In this document: one piece after another, positions 33,886-44,942 of the stretch | How positions within the stretch are numbered: position 1 is the first letter of the stretch | Layout of the letters: each line of letters begins with the position of its first letter | From: Cordylochernes scorpioides | Lineage: Eukaryota > Arthropoda > Arachnida > Pseudoscorpiones > Chernetidae | NCBI GenBank assembly: GCA_030710605.1 | Contig: CP092863.1 | Coordinates: forward strand, 144,857,372-144,921,371 | Length of the DNA: 64,000 bases | Direction of reading: 5' to 3' | The notes under the pieces: generated by a model | What the model was told of the DNA's origin: nothing | Seen by the model: the letters and a program-made list of their open reading frames with translations, nothing else | Database searches by the model: none | Position numbers and translations under genes: made by a program

Positions 33886-34289
33886 ATATACATATTGTGG
33901 TCATTTCACGATAACATGAATGGTATTGGGCTATATATCTATATATTTGTTTAAGAATAGGTTGTTTAAAAACCAAAACAAATTCGAAACCCAAATAATT
34001 TTTAATTAAAGATTTATAATTTAGCTTATATACAACACAGTCCAGTTTAGATTTTAACTAAATCTATTTTTAAGCAGTGATTTTTGAAAATAAATATTTA
34101 AAGCATTGTTTCAATCTGTCAACACGGCCAATTCAGACGACACGTGTACTTTTCTCCTTTTCCCAGTAAGCAGGAATTATTTTAGCCTTAATATACAATA
34201 CAAATACCAATTAATTTGTATTTTATCACTCAAATGTAAGTATATATATAAACCTATACCTATTCTTTAACCCGATACTTAAATAATAA
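33886..34289. other. AT-rich DNA, nothing recognised
   Basis: No gene or named repeat seen. Confidence 0.45.
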
Positions 34290-34819
34290 TTCAAATATGC
34301 ACTCATAGACAAACCTTAAGGAAGTTGTACCTTTCAGCATGTATATCGGGATTGAGACAATAACTCTGAAAGATATTACAGTGACCTTTATTGAAGACAC
34401 ACGAGATAACCAAGTGTGTATACACTCATGGACAAAACTTAAGGAAGTTGTACCTTTTAGCATGTATATCGGGATTCAGACAATAACTCTGAAAGATATT
34501 ACAGTGACCTTTATTGAAGACATACGAGATAACCAAGTATGTATACACTCATGGACAAAACTTAAGGAAGTTGTACCTTTTAGCATGTATATCGGGATTC
34601 CGACAATAACTCTGAAAGATATTACAGTGACCTTTATTGAAGACATACGAGATAACCAAGTGTGTATACACTCATAGACAAAACTTAAGGAAGTTGTACC
34701 TTTCAGCATGTATAACGGAATTTAGACAATAACCCTGAAAGATATTACAGTGACTTTCATTGGAGAAACACGAGATAACCAAGTGTATATACACTCATGG
34801 ACAAAACTTAAGGAAGTTG
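34290..34819 (+). repeat. M123 minisatellite, left part
   Basis: Units exactly 123 bp apart (measured from repeated CTCAT positions at 34424, 34547 and 34670). It is broken by the copia element and continues at 38288. Confidence 0.9.
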
Positions 34820-36991
34820 TGTTGAATATATGAATTCAATTTTAGACTTTAATATTTTATAAAATATTGTCACTGAATAATTATTTTAAATATTCTGTGG
34901 TCTATCATCATTAATATTTGCATAGTTATCACTCCTCACGATTCTTATATATTATTACTTGTAAATAAATTAACAGATATAGTTTTGCATTTTTAATAAA
35001 CTATTTTCAATTACTAAAATCGTTTGTATTAATTTCTAAAATAATATAAAACCTAAAACCATTCTAACAGTGGCAGCATAAAGCGTGGTTATAACTTAAA
35101 ATCTAAAATCGTAAAAATAAAAATGGCTGCTGTTATGGAAGATATTTCGATTATAGATAAATTAAAAGACTCTGAAAATTTTGATATTTGGAAATTTCAA
35201 ATTAACATTATTTTTGAAGCTAATAATTTAATTGAAATAATAAATGGTAAATTGTGTTTTAAAGATCAAAAGGATGAAAAAGAAAAAAACGCATGGATAA
35301 TAAAAGATGCTAAAGCCCAAAAATATATTATTTCGAGCATCGATAAAACGATATTAACACAAATAATACATTGTGAAAATGCCAAATCAATGTATGACAC
35401 AATATGCAGAATATTTGAAAGAGATGATGAACAATTAAAATGTAAGTTGCTACAAGAATTTCACACTTATAAATTTGATAAAAATGTAGACCTTGTAGCC
35501 AATATAAGTAATTTAAGAAATTTGGTTTTTAAACTCAATAATCTAAAACAGAACTTTGATGACAATATTGTTATTTCAAAGATTTTAACAATTTTGCCAG
35601 AAGAATATTATTATTTTTGTACTGCTTGGGAGTCAACTGGAAAAGATGAAAAAACTATTGAAAATCTAATATCAAGATTGACCACTGAAGAAATAAGAAG
35701 AAATAGACAGAGCCAACCAGAAGACCGAGTGGCTATGAATGCAACAAAACAAAAGGTATGTTTTACTTGTAATAAACCAGGACATATATCTAAAAATTGC
35801 ACCCAAAGAAAATTCTGCAAATTTTGTAAAAAAACTAACCATGAAGAAAAGGACTGTTTCTTTAAGAACAATAGTAAACCTGCTGCTAAAGTAAACAAAG
35901 AACAATGCAGAATATGTAAAAAGTTTAATCATAAAGAAAAAGACTGCTATTTCAGGAACAAAGAAAAGCAACCTTCCATTGCTTTCATTGCTGAACAAAG
36001 AGAAGAATATGATAAAAAATCATCAGTCACTTTCATTGTTGATAGCGGATCCACCTGTCACATGATTAATGAAGAAAAGTTGCTTGATCATCAAAAAAAG
36101 TGTGATGTGAACATCAATGTTGCCAAAAAAGAAGAAGGTATGAGAGCAAAAACTTCAGGACAATTTAAGGGGAGACAATGTAACCTAAATGAAGTAATAT
36201 TTGTGCCTGAATTATCAAAAAACCTTTTGTCAGTGAGCTCAATTGTTAACAACGGAGGAGAAGTAAATTTTAAAGGTGATAAAGTGACAATTTTGAAAGA
36301 TGGAAAAAAAGTTCTAGAAGGAGATCAACTTGAAAATGGACTTTATGCTGTAAATATTGAACAACATTTTTCAAAGCAAAATGACTCGAACCTTACCTTA
36401 CCAAGTGAAAACAAAACCCAAGAATGGCACAGAAAATTGGGACACATTGGGATGCAGAATCTAAGAAAACTTGAAAGTTTGGTTGAAGGTATGGAGCTTA
36501 ACAAATTGGAAAAAACAGGAAAATGATGTGTGCGAAATTTGCATCATGGCAAAGCAAACTAGGAAGTCATTTGGAAATGAAAGATCTAGAGCTACCCGAC
36601 CTTTGGAAATTGTTCATACTGATTTGTGCGGCCCAATAGAACCCTTAACACATGATAATAAGAAATATATAATGACATTTTTGGATGATTATACACATTT
36701 CTGTTATGTGTATTTGCTCAGCAATAAATATGAAGCAAAATAATATATTAAAGAATATGTAAATGAAGTGGAAAGATTCTTAAATGCGAAAGTGTCAAAA
36801 TTAAGGTGTGATAATGGCGGTGAATATGCCAATACGCAAGTTAAAGAATGGTGCAAAATGAAAGGAATAATACTTGATTTTACAATTCCATATACTCCAC
36901 AATTGAATGGAAAAGCAGAAAGGTTGAATCGAACTCTGATTGAAAAAACCAGAGCACTTTTGCTGGATTCCAAATTAAATAAGGAAATGTG

Positions 36992-37025
<34 letters not shown>

Positions 37026-38287
37026 CCACAAGAGTCGCTGCCTATTTAATCAACAGAAGCCCTTCAAATACAGTACAAACAACACCAGCACAGATGTGGT
37101 TTGGAAGAAAGCCTAATCTTTCTAATGTAAAATTATTCGGGAGTGAAGTGTATGTCAAAAAATTGGGAAACCTAAAAAAATTGGATAGTAAAAGTGAAAA
37201 ATATTCACTTATCGGATACAGTGGAAATGGATACAGATTGTGGGACATGCAGAAAAGAAGGATTATAATTGCAAGAGATGTGGTGTTTACAGGAAAACTA
37301 ACAAATGAAATGACCAGTGTCATTCAGCCAAGATACAGAGAAGATTTGGATTCTGAAATAAAGGAAAGTCAAGACACTAAAATGGAATTGGATACCCATG
37401 ATAAACCACAGAACTCGACCAATTCAAAATATATGTTAAGGAATAGAGAATATATCAATAGACCTGAAAGACTTAAAGATTATGAAGTGTTGAATTCTGT
37501 TCCTGAAGAAAAATAGGATTGTTAACATACAATGAAGCTGTAACCGGAGTAGACAAAGAAAACTGGGTAAAAGCAATACAGGAAGAAAAAGATTCATTGA
37601 AGAAAAATGAAACTTGGGATTTTGTAAATGCTGAAGAAGTTAAAGGAAAGAAGATACTCAGTTCTAGATGGATATTCAAGATAAAGGATGGTGGACATTA
37701 TAAAGCAAGACTTGTTGCTAGAGGAAATGAACAAAATGAACTTACAAATGAAACCATACTTGCTAAACTAAATATTGACAACCAAAGTGCAATGACTTTA
37801 ATGAAGACAGGACAAATGAACAGAAAGACAAAACATATAGATGTTCGATATCATTTTTTGAAAGATCAGATAAGAGAAAATGTTGATGTTCAGTTTTGCC
37901 CAACCCAAGACCAAGTTGCTGATATCCTAACCAAGCCTCTGCCAAAGGAAACTTTTGAAAAACACAGATCTTCACTGCTGCAGATGATGTTTTGATGGAG
38001 TAATTAAAACTCTAAAACATGAATTCAAGAAGGAGTGTTGAATATATGAATTCAATTTTAGACTTTAATATTTTATAAAATATTGTCACTGAATAATTAT
38101 TTTAAATATTCCATGGTCTATCATCATTAATATTTGCATAGTTATCACTCCTCACGATTCTTATATATTATTACTTGTAAATAAATTAACAGATATAGTT
38201 TTGCATTTTTAATAAACTATTTTCAATTACTAAAATCGCGTATGTATTAATTTCTAAAATAATATAAAACCTAAAACCATTCTAACA
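34820..38287 (+). mobile_element. Ty1/copia LTR retrotransposon, defective
   Basis: LTRs at 34820-35069 and 38036-38287 start TGTTGAATATATG and end CCATTCTAACA. The 5-bp target duplication AGTTG lies at 34815-34819 and 38288-38292, inside an M123 unit. A purine-rich tract (AAGAAGGAG) precedes the right LTR. The LTRs differ at a handful of positions, for example an extra CG-type change near the end, so the insertion is not brand new. Confidence 0.95.
35123..37995 (+). pseudogene. copia gag-pol polyprotein, frameshifted, RT core deleted
   Basis: The first frame (35123-36526, 467 codons) carries the gag region, three Cys-rich knuckles (CFTCNKPGHISKNC, CKFCKKTNHEEKDC, CRICKKFNHKEKDC), the protease motif VDSGSTCHMI and the pre-integrase HRKLGH motif. 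A frameshift near 36500 leads into integrase: CEICIMAK, HTDLCGPI, then CDNGGEY and NGKAERLNRT, giving the D-D-E triad. A single TAA interrupts it at 36741-36743. A GA microsatellite at about 36990-37024 sits inside integrase and shifts the frame. The RT N-terminus (YNEAVTG, SRWIFKIKDG, KARLVARG) joins directly to the RNase H end (KTKHIDVRYHFLK, DQVADILTKPLP). The catalytic RT and most of RNase H are thus deleted. Confidence 0.9.
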
Positions 38288-38750
38288 AGTTGTACCTTTT
38301 AGCATGTATAACGTGATTCAGACAACAACTCAGAAAGATATTACAGTGACCTTTATTGGAGAAACACGAGACAACCAATATACACTCATAGACAAACCTT
38401 AAGGAGGTTGTACATTTTAGCATGTATAACGTGATTCAGACAATAACTCTGAAAGATATTACAGTGACCTTTATTGGAGACACACGAGATAACCTAGTGT
38501 GTATACACTCATGGACAAACCTTAAGGAGGTTGTACATTTTAGCATGTATAACGTGATTCAGACAATAACTCAGAAAGATATTACAGTGACCTTTATTGG
38601 AGAAACACGAGACAACCAATATACATTCATAGACAAACCTTAAGGAGGTTGTACCTTTTAGCATGTATAACGTGATTCAGACAATAACTCTGAAAGATAT
38701 TACAGTGACCTTTATTGGAGACATACGAGATAATCTAGTGTGAACAACCT
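38288..38750 (+). repeat. M123 minisatellite, right part, with terminus
   Basis: About four units continuing the array split by copia. The right edge runs into GTCTCCTTAAAAAAAA, CAGACGATATCAAAGACA and GAGTG, matching the inverted terminus of M123 elements. Confidence 0.85.
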
Positions 38751-39542
38751 CTGTCTCCTTAAAAAAAAAAAAAACAGACGACAGACGATATCAAAGACAT
38801 TCCCCTTTATGAGTGTAATAGCTCTTTATAAACACAATATTTTATTCTTTCTCTGCCATTTTGAAGGATAATAAATATACCACGTCATTTTTCATCCTTG
38901 ACAGGTATTCACAAGAAGCCAACAAAAAGCGACAATATTTTCTGATAACAAAAAACATCCTGATAATAACATAACAGACGATAAACTTGAAATAATTGTA
39001 AAGAGAATTCAAACCAACGTTTGAATCTGGCGTCAGAACTTACAATAATCACCCTAACATTATTTGTCCTTCCAATTTGTAAACAAATAAACCATCTTTA
39101 TCTCATTATTTTCACTAATTTAAAATAAAATTTATTATATCGTTTATTTCACCGTATCCAGACACAATTTGATTATGTGCGAATTAAATTTATAAAAAAG
39201 AAGAATTGAAATAAATTGTTGATAAAAAGTGCAATATCATTACGCTTTGTAAGCTAAATTGATTTGAATCTCTCGTTTTGAATTTTAAAAATGTTTTTTT
39301 TTTCACACATTTATGTTTATTTCTTTCAATCCGGGAATAAATAGAGAGCTATATGGGAAGAATTAAAGGATATTTAAATTGAATTACTTTGTTTTTTATT
39401 CGTTTAAAATGGCATAATTAACCTATTTAGGGAATGTAAATTCTAAATTAAAAAGGATAAGGCCTTTAATTTACGATTTAATAGTTATACACTCATTGAC
39501 AAAACTTAAAGAAGTTGTATCTTTTATGCAACTATATATGAA
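38751..39542. other. AT-rich DNA, nothing recognised
   Basis: A lone M123-like end (CTCATTGACAAAACTTAAAG) lies at 39490-39515 just before the gypsy LTR. Confidence 0.45.
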
Positions 39543-39958
39543 TGACATAATAAAAATCATATTTTTATTATTCATTAATATAATTATAATTTAAATAATC
39601 ATAGAATTAACACAGAGTTAATTTTTTAAAATCCTTAACAAAAGGAGTACAACGCAATGTTGTTTTTTGTTTATACTTAGAATATCATATAGAATTGTAT
39701 GTATGAAAACTGTTTGTTCTTAAAAATATAATCATTAAAATAAATTCAATTTTGGATATAAAGTTATCATTTCAATTCAATCCACGACTGCATGAATGAA
39801 TTGGTAACGTACCTAAAATACATATTTTTTTACGACATCTTTATTAATAGTCGACAGGATGTATTTTAACCCTGTGCGAGAAGAATTTCAATAGATTTCA
39901 AAGCCATATATTGCAACTAAGATATTTGGGAAAAGATATAGATAAAAGAATAGCAATT

Positions 39959-41110
39959 ATGGAAGTCGAAACTTTAATTAAGAAATTAAAAAGGATAAAA
40001 AAATGTATAAAAGGCATTGAAGAAAATATCGAATCCATTGTGTCTATGGTAGATGTAAATGCAACGAAATGCAAACTAGAGTATGCAAATAATGATTTGA
40101 TGAAAATGAGTGATATTTTCTTGCAGCAACTTGAAGATGATGAATTGAATGACGAAGTGGAAAATTGCATAGATAAGTGTATAAGATTAAAGTGTGAATT
40201 GGATTTAAGGCATAATGGGCAAGAAACATCTGAGAAAAAAGTAAATTTACATGTTAAAATGCCTAAACTTGAATTGCCAACTTTCGATGGTAGATTAGAA
40301 TCATGGCTTTCATTTAAGGATCTATTTTTTTCTGCGGTTGGTTCTAACTCACAAATACCTAATATTGAAAAGTTACAATATTTAAAAGGCCAACTGAGAG
40401 GCGAAGCCCTAAGACTGGTAAACGCATTTCCAATTACAGCCGATAATTATGTTGAGGTTTGGCAAACCTTATTAACAAGATATGATAATCCAAAGGATCT
40501 GATTTTCACCCAAATAGATAATGCATTAAGATTACCAAAGTTAGCCGATGACAACCATAAGTCAATGTTTAAACTTCTAGATAGTTGCAACGAGATAGTA
40601 AGAACAGTGAAGGTATTAGGTTACCAAATCGATAGTTTATCTGATGTGTTTCTCGTCAAGATCATACAAGATAAGCTTGATAAAACCACAAGAAAACAGT
40701 GGGAATTGCAGAACAACCCAAGGGTTGTGCCTTCAAGTAAGGATTTAATGGAATTTCTAGAAATTCACGCAAAAAGCTTGCAGAATTTGCCAAATAAAGA
40801 TGCAAATGTGGAGGAGTCATCTATTAAAAGGGAAACAGCCCCAAGAATGGAAGTACAACAAAAGCAATGGGGACATCCAGGAAGAAGCCCTATGGACTAT
40901 AGTTCTAAAAGACGCCCCTGCCGAATTTGCCTAAACAGGGGACATGCCGGACGCTTCCATCCTGAGAATAGGTGCTGGTTTCGGGAGAAGGCCGTACAAG
41001 CCTCCCCAGCTGCAAGCTTCATGTCCGTGCCGTCTCGATCCATGGATACCTTGACGCAGACAACAGCCCCTTCGAGCGAATGCCGACCAGCTCCGCCTCA
41101 ACACTCCTGA
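39959..41110 (+). CDS. gypsy element gag
   Basis: About 384 codons from the first ATG in frame. The N-terminal third is Lys/Glu/Ile-rich and probably helical. Residues about 100-290 contain KMPKLELPTFDGRLESWLSF and LKGQLRGEALRLV, the DUF1759-type capsid pattern best known from Bel/Pao elements. A Cys/His knuckle-like motif (CRICLNRGHAGRFHPENRC) lies near the C terminus, followed by a Ser/Pro-rich tail. It ends with TGA at 41108-41110, after which the same frame stays open into pol. It forms the retrotransposon capsid and is part of an element that may recently have been active. Confidence 0.85.
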   Translation: MEVETLIKKLKRIKKCIKGIEENIESIVSMVDVNATKCKLEYANNDLMKMSDIFLQQLEDDELNDEVENCIDKCIRLKCELDLRHNGQETSEKKVNLHVKMPKLELPTFDGRLESWLSFKDLFFSAVGSNSQIPNIEKLQYLKGQLRGEALRLVNAFPITADNYVEVWQTLLTRYDNPKDLIFTQIDNALRLPKLADDNHKSMFKLLDSCNEIVRTVKVLGYQIDSLSDVFLVKIIQDKLDKTTRKQWELQNNPRVVPSSKDLMEFLEIHAKSLQNLPNKDANVEESSIKRETAPRMEVQQKQWGHPGRSPMDYSSKRRPCRICLNRGHAGRFHPENRCWFREKAVQASPAASFMSVPSRSMDTLTQTTAPSSECRPAPPQHS

Positions 41111-42481
41111 CGCCAAGGTCTGTATATAAATCTAAATGTGAATAATAACAGTATTGTAGCTCTCATGGATACTGGCTGTACCTTCTCTATAATTCCTCAA
41201 CATATGATAGATAAGATTCAACCAAACTATGTTGTTTTTAATAATTTACCTCTTATTAAACAGACATCCGGTATGCTAAATATAAATTCAAAAATTAATG
41301 TTAATACAACTATAGGATCTATTACTAGAGATATTGATTTTTATTCCTCTGATATTGATTTGCCATATGTATTGCTTTCTTTACACCATATAAGATTATT
41401 TAAATTAGACATTGATTTTCAAAGTTTTACAATTACTCAATTTGGTAGAATTCTTAATGTTAATTACCATAACCCTAATAATAATAATTGTACACATCAT
41501 AATGTGATTCCTTTATTTAAATCTATTATTCCTCCTGATGAAAATGATTTTAGAAATTTTAATAGTGTAGAATTTGATGAAAAACTTTCACCATATGAAA
41601 AATCTGATTTAATTAAATTAATTAAGGAAAATAAGGAAGCGTTTGCTGCCCATAAAATGGATATAGGACATATTAAAGCAGATCCAATTAGAATTAAACT
41701 TACCTCACAAACACCTATTTCATTAAAGCCTTTTAGACCTTCCTTCTCGGACAACATTGAAATTAAAAGACAGATTGAGGAACTTTTAAAATATAATGTC
41801 ATTAGACCATCTTATTCCTCCTATGCATCCCCTGCTATGTTGGTGAATAAGCGAAATGAAGGTAAAATTCGACTAGTAATAGACTACAGAAAATTAAATG
41901 ATATAATAAAAAGAGATTCTGAGCCCATACCAAGAATAGATTCTATATTAGATAAGCTTTCAGAAGCTAATATCTTCACTACACTAGATCTTTTATCAGG
42001 TTATCACCATTTAGATATACACCCAGATGATAAAGAATACACAGCTTTTACTACCACTCACGGACTTTACGAATTTAATAAATTATCTTTTGGATTAAAA
42101 AATAGTCCAAGTCAATTCCAAAGAGTTTTAAGGCAAATTTTAAATAAATATGATGTTGATTTTTGCATGAATTACTTCGATGACTTCATTATATTTTCAA
42201 ATAATTTTCAGGAACATCTGACCCATTTAAAAGTAATTTTAGATATTTGCATAAAGGAAAATATTAAGCTAAAACTAAGTAAATGTAAATTCGCTACTTA
42301 TCAGATTTCTTTTCTAGGATATGAAATATCAAACCATCAATTTTCACCCAGCACTAATAATATAGAAACGATTAGAAAATTGAATTCCCCAAGGAATAAA
42401 AAGGATTTACAACGAGTTTTAGGATCTATTAACATTTATTCAAAATTTATCCCTAATTATGCTAACTCAGACTCCCTTTGA
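41111..42481 (+). CDS. gypsy element pol: protease and reverse transcriptase
   Basis: In frame with gag across a single UGA. The aspartic protease motif reads ALMDTGCTFSIIP. RT motifs follow: KIRLVIDYRKLNDI, FTTLDLLSGYHHLDI (first Asp), LSFGLKNSPSQFQRV, and CMNYFDDFIIF with the FDD catalytic pair, then KLSKCKFATYQISFLGYEIS. This is a Ty3/gypsy-type RT. The frame ends at 42479-42481 in the RT connection (KFIPNYANSDSL), where a one-base indel near a CCCTTT run throws it off. Catalytic residues are all present. Without the indel it would continue directly into the next frame. Confidence 0.85.
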   Translation, partial: RQGLYINLNVNNNSIVALMDTGCTFSIIPQHMIDKIQPNYVVFNNLPLIKQTSGMLNINSKINVNTTIGSITRDIDFYSSDIDLPYVLLSLHHIRLFKLDIDFQSFTITQFGRILNVNYHNPNNNNCTHHNVIPLFKSIIPPDENDFRNFNSVEFDEKLSPYEKSDLIKLIKENKEAFAAHKMDIGHIKADPIRIKLTSQTPISLKPFRPSFSDNIEIKRQIEELLKYNVIRPSYSSYASPAMLVNKRNEGKIRLVIDYRKLNDIIKRDSEPIPRIDSILDKLSEANIFTTLDLLSGYHHLDIHPDDKEYTAFTTTHGLYEFNKLSFGLKNSPSQFQRVLRQILNKYDVDFCMNYFDDFIIFSNNFQEHLTHLKVILDICIKENIKLKLSKCKFATYQISFLGYEISNHQFSPSTNNIETIRKLNSPRNKKDLQRVLGSINIYSKFIPNYANSDSL

Positions 42482-43860
42482 ATAATTTGTTGAAAAAAGA
42501 TGTAAAATGGAAATGGGATGAAGAATGCGAAACCGCATTTTCTAAATTAAAAAATATGATAACCTCAAAGCCTATATTAGCTATCTATAATCCCAAATAT
42601 CCTATACACCTTTACACGGATGCTAGCCAAGAACAGATCGGATCTATCCTAAAACAAGAACAACCCGATGGGCTTTTAAAGCCAATAGCGTATAGAAGCC
42701 GTAGAATGACATCTTATGAATCAAACTATTGTGTAACTGAGCAAGAATGCCTTGCTATTATTGATGCTGTGGATTTCTTTTTACCCTACTTAGATGGCGT
42801 GCATTTCACCATCCATACAGACCATGCTTGTCTAAAGTATTTGAAGAACATAAAGAACCCAAAAGGACGATTATTTAGATGGAGCTTAAAGCTCTCAATG
42901 TTTGACTTTGAGATAAAACACATAAGAGGAACTGAAAATAAAGAAGCTGATTTTCTCAGCAGATACCCCATAGCTCATTTTGTTTCTGACCCAGAACTAA
43001 AACAAGCTCAATTTGATGATAACATCAATGATAGGAAATATACTAAATTTAATGGACTTTTAACAATAAAGAAAAAAGGATTAATCAAAAGTGTTGTTCC
43101 ACCATCATTAAGAGAAAAAGTATTAATAAGAGCTCATCAAGATTACGGCCATATAGGAGTATCTAAAATGTTAAATCTAATTTCCCCTATCTATTATTGG
43201 CCCTACCTAATTCAAGATATTTCTAATTATGTAAAACACTGTGAGGTGTGTCAACTCAATAAAATATCTCACCAGAAGAAATTTGGTCTGTTGGAAAGTC
43301 TCCCCCCAGCTAAGGATCCTTTTGATCTTGTGTCTATAGACACAGTAGGTGGACTAAATTACTATAATTCCACAAAGAAATTCCTTCACATCATCGTAGA
43401 TCATGCTACTAGATACATTTGGGCTTTCCCCTCAAAAAGTCAAACTACTGACTCATATATAAATTGCCTAAACAAAATTTTTCAAATACAAAAACCCAAA
43501 CAATTTTTAAGTGACAGGGCACCATCATTTACTTCACCAAGATTTAGAAAATATTTGATTAACAATAACATTAAACAATTATTGACTTCATCATCAAGAC
43601 CTCAGTGTAATGGGTTAAATGAACGACTTAACCAAACCATAATAACCAGGTTAAGATGTAAATTCAATAACTTGAAAGGAAAATCAATACCATGGACGAA
43701 ATTGTTAGATTCAGTACTAAATGAATATAATAATACTCCCCATTCCATAACAGGCTATACTCCTACTTACCTTTTGTATGGTAAGCTCCCTTATGATCCC
43801 CCCCGTAAAAGAATCAGAATTTTACCCCCCTATAGACACTGCCAGAACAAATGCCTATAA
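42478..43860 (+). CDS. gypsy element pol: RNase H and integrase
   Basis: 460 codons continuing the polyprotein in another frame. RNase H: LYTDASQEQIGSIL, TEQECLAIIDAVDFF, TIHTDHACLKYL, ENKEADFLSR. The zinc domain H-H-C-C reads HQDYGHIGVSK and HCEVCQLNK. The integrase core shows SIDTVGG, FLSDRAPSF and GLNERLNQT (D, D, E). The frame is lost near 43797-43804 at a run of seven C, where the next frame takes over. The domains are complete, so this is a nearly intact enzyme interrupted only at its ends. Confidence 0.85.
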   Translation: MNNLLKKDVKWKWDEECETAFSKLKNMITSKPILAIYNPKYPIHLYTDASQEQIGSILKQEQPDGLLKPIAYRSRRMTSYESNYCVTEQECLAIIDAVDFFLPYLDGVHFTIHTDHACLKYLKNIKNPKGRLFRWSLKLSMFDFEIKHIRGTENKEADFLSRYPIAHFVSDPELKQAQFDDNINDRKYTKFNGLLTIKKKGLIKSVVPPSLREKVLIRAHQDYGHIGVSKMLNLISPIYYWPYLIQDISNYVKHCEVCQLNKISHQKKFGLLESLPPAKDPFDLVSIDTVGGLNYYNSTKKFLHIIVDHATRYIWAFPSKSQTTDSYINCLNKIFQIQKPKQFLSDRAPSFTSPRFRKYLINNNIKQLLTSSSRPQCNGLNERLNQTIITRLRCKFNNLKGKSIPWTKLLDSVLNEYNNTPHSITGYTPTYLLYGKLPYDPPRKRIRILPPYRHCQNKCL

Positions 43861-44236
43861 TAATACATTAAAATTTCATCAGATAAATAAAATTAGATAT
43901 GATCAACATTATCAACCTTCCACCTTTAAAGTAGGCGATAAAGTTTGGTTACAAACCTTTTACCATCCAGATAACCGAAAATTAATGCCTCCAATGTCTG
44001 GGCCATTTACAATCTTAAAACAGATATCCCCAGTCAATTATGAAATTGATAAACCCCAATCTAATTTAGGAAAAACTACCATGGTAATTCATTCATCCAA
44101 ATTGAGGCCATACTACCCAAAAGAAGGATTTGAGTTAAAACTGACAAAAAGTAAAATACCCACTTTAGAGAAAAAACCAAGCCAACAAGTGGCACCTAAG
44201 GTACTGAAAAGTAGAATCCCTCTTCTTACTAAATAA
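43778..44236 (+). CDS. gypsy integrase C-terminal domain
   Basis: Continues integrase after the C-run frameshift: YDQHYQPSTFKVGDKVWLQT, then MSGPFTILKQISPVNYEI and HSSKLRPYYP, the GPF-type chromatin-binding C terminus of gypsy integrases. It ends in a Lys-rich tail with repeats of SxIPxLxKK character and a TAA about 700 bp before the right LTR. The overlap with the previous frame around the C run makes an assembly or true indel the simplest explanation. Confidence 0.8.
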   Translation: MVSSLMIPPVKESEFYPPIDTARTNAYNNTLKFHQINKIRYDQHYQPSTFKVGDKVWLQTFYHPDNRKLMPPMSGPFTILKQISPVNYEIDKPQSNLGKTTMVIHSSKLRPYYPKEGFELKLTKSKIPTLEKKPSQQVAPKVLKSRIPLLTK

Positions 44237-44942
44237 TGGTAGGGAAATCTTAATATAAATAAGACAATACCAAAAATAACTACGCCTAAAAATTTAGCCT
44301 TGAGAATATAATTTTTTGTGCACACATAAGATATAACTTGACACTTTTCTTTTCAATTGTTGTAAATATTTTACATTTTGATTTTATTTGTTGAGAAATT
44401 CACTCATATGATTCTATATATTTTCCCTCACAAATTTTATATGGAACATTTCATATTCGAACATTCTTTTTTTTTAATGTAAATAATAAAACTTCATGTG
44501 TAAATATTTTTCATTATGTGGAAATAACCCATTATTTTATGTTTTTATTCTGATCAAACCAAATAAATGTGAAACAAGATGTTGGATACCACTCGTCATT
44601 ATGAGAAATAAATTTGTGATTTTCAAAGATATATATTTTTTTGGCATGTGGCAAAATACCTTTTGAATCTTGAGAGCCTGAGAAGGCCTACTCAATTCAT
44701 GAGGTAAATCCCCTTATGAATTATAGGAAGGAGACACCTATAAATTCAAATAAGATTGGATAGTTTTCAGCTACTGTCAAACAAAGGTACAAATAAGAAT
44801 ATGTAGAATGAATAAAGAGAATCATTGATATAGTTTCAATTGGTATCCTCCATCTTAATTGATAATCTATGTAAATAATAATGATACTTTTTTTTTTTAC
44901 TTTGAAAATTACTCCCTAATTTTTATCCTTGGAGGGAAGAAA
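44237..44942. other. gypsy 3' untranslated region
   Basis: No further ORF between integrase and the right LTR; no env-like gene. Confidence 0.6.

Noticed and set aside
34339-34709. Long open frames on both strands in the M123 arrays as protein genes
   Set aside because: They follow from a repeat unit whose length is a multiple of three and which lacks stops; no start context, splice sites or homology support a protein.
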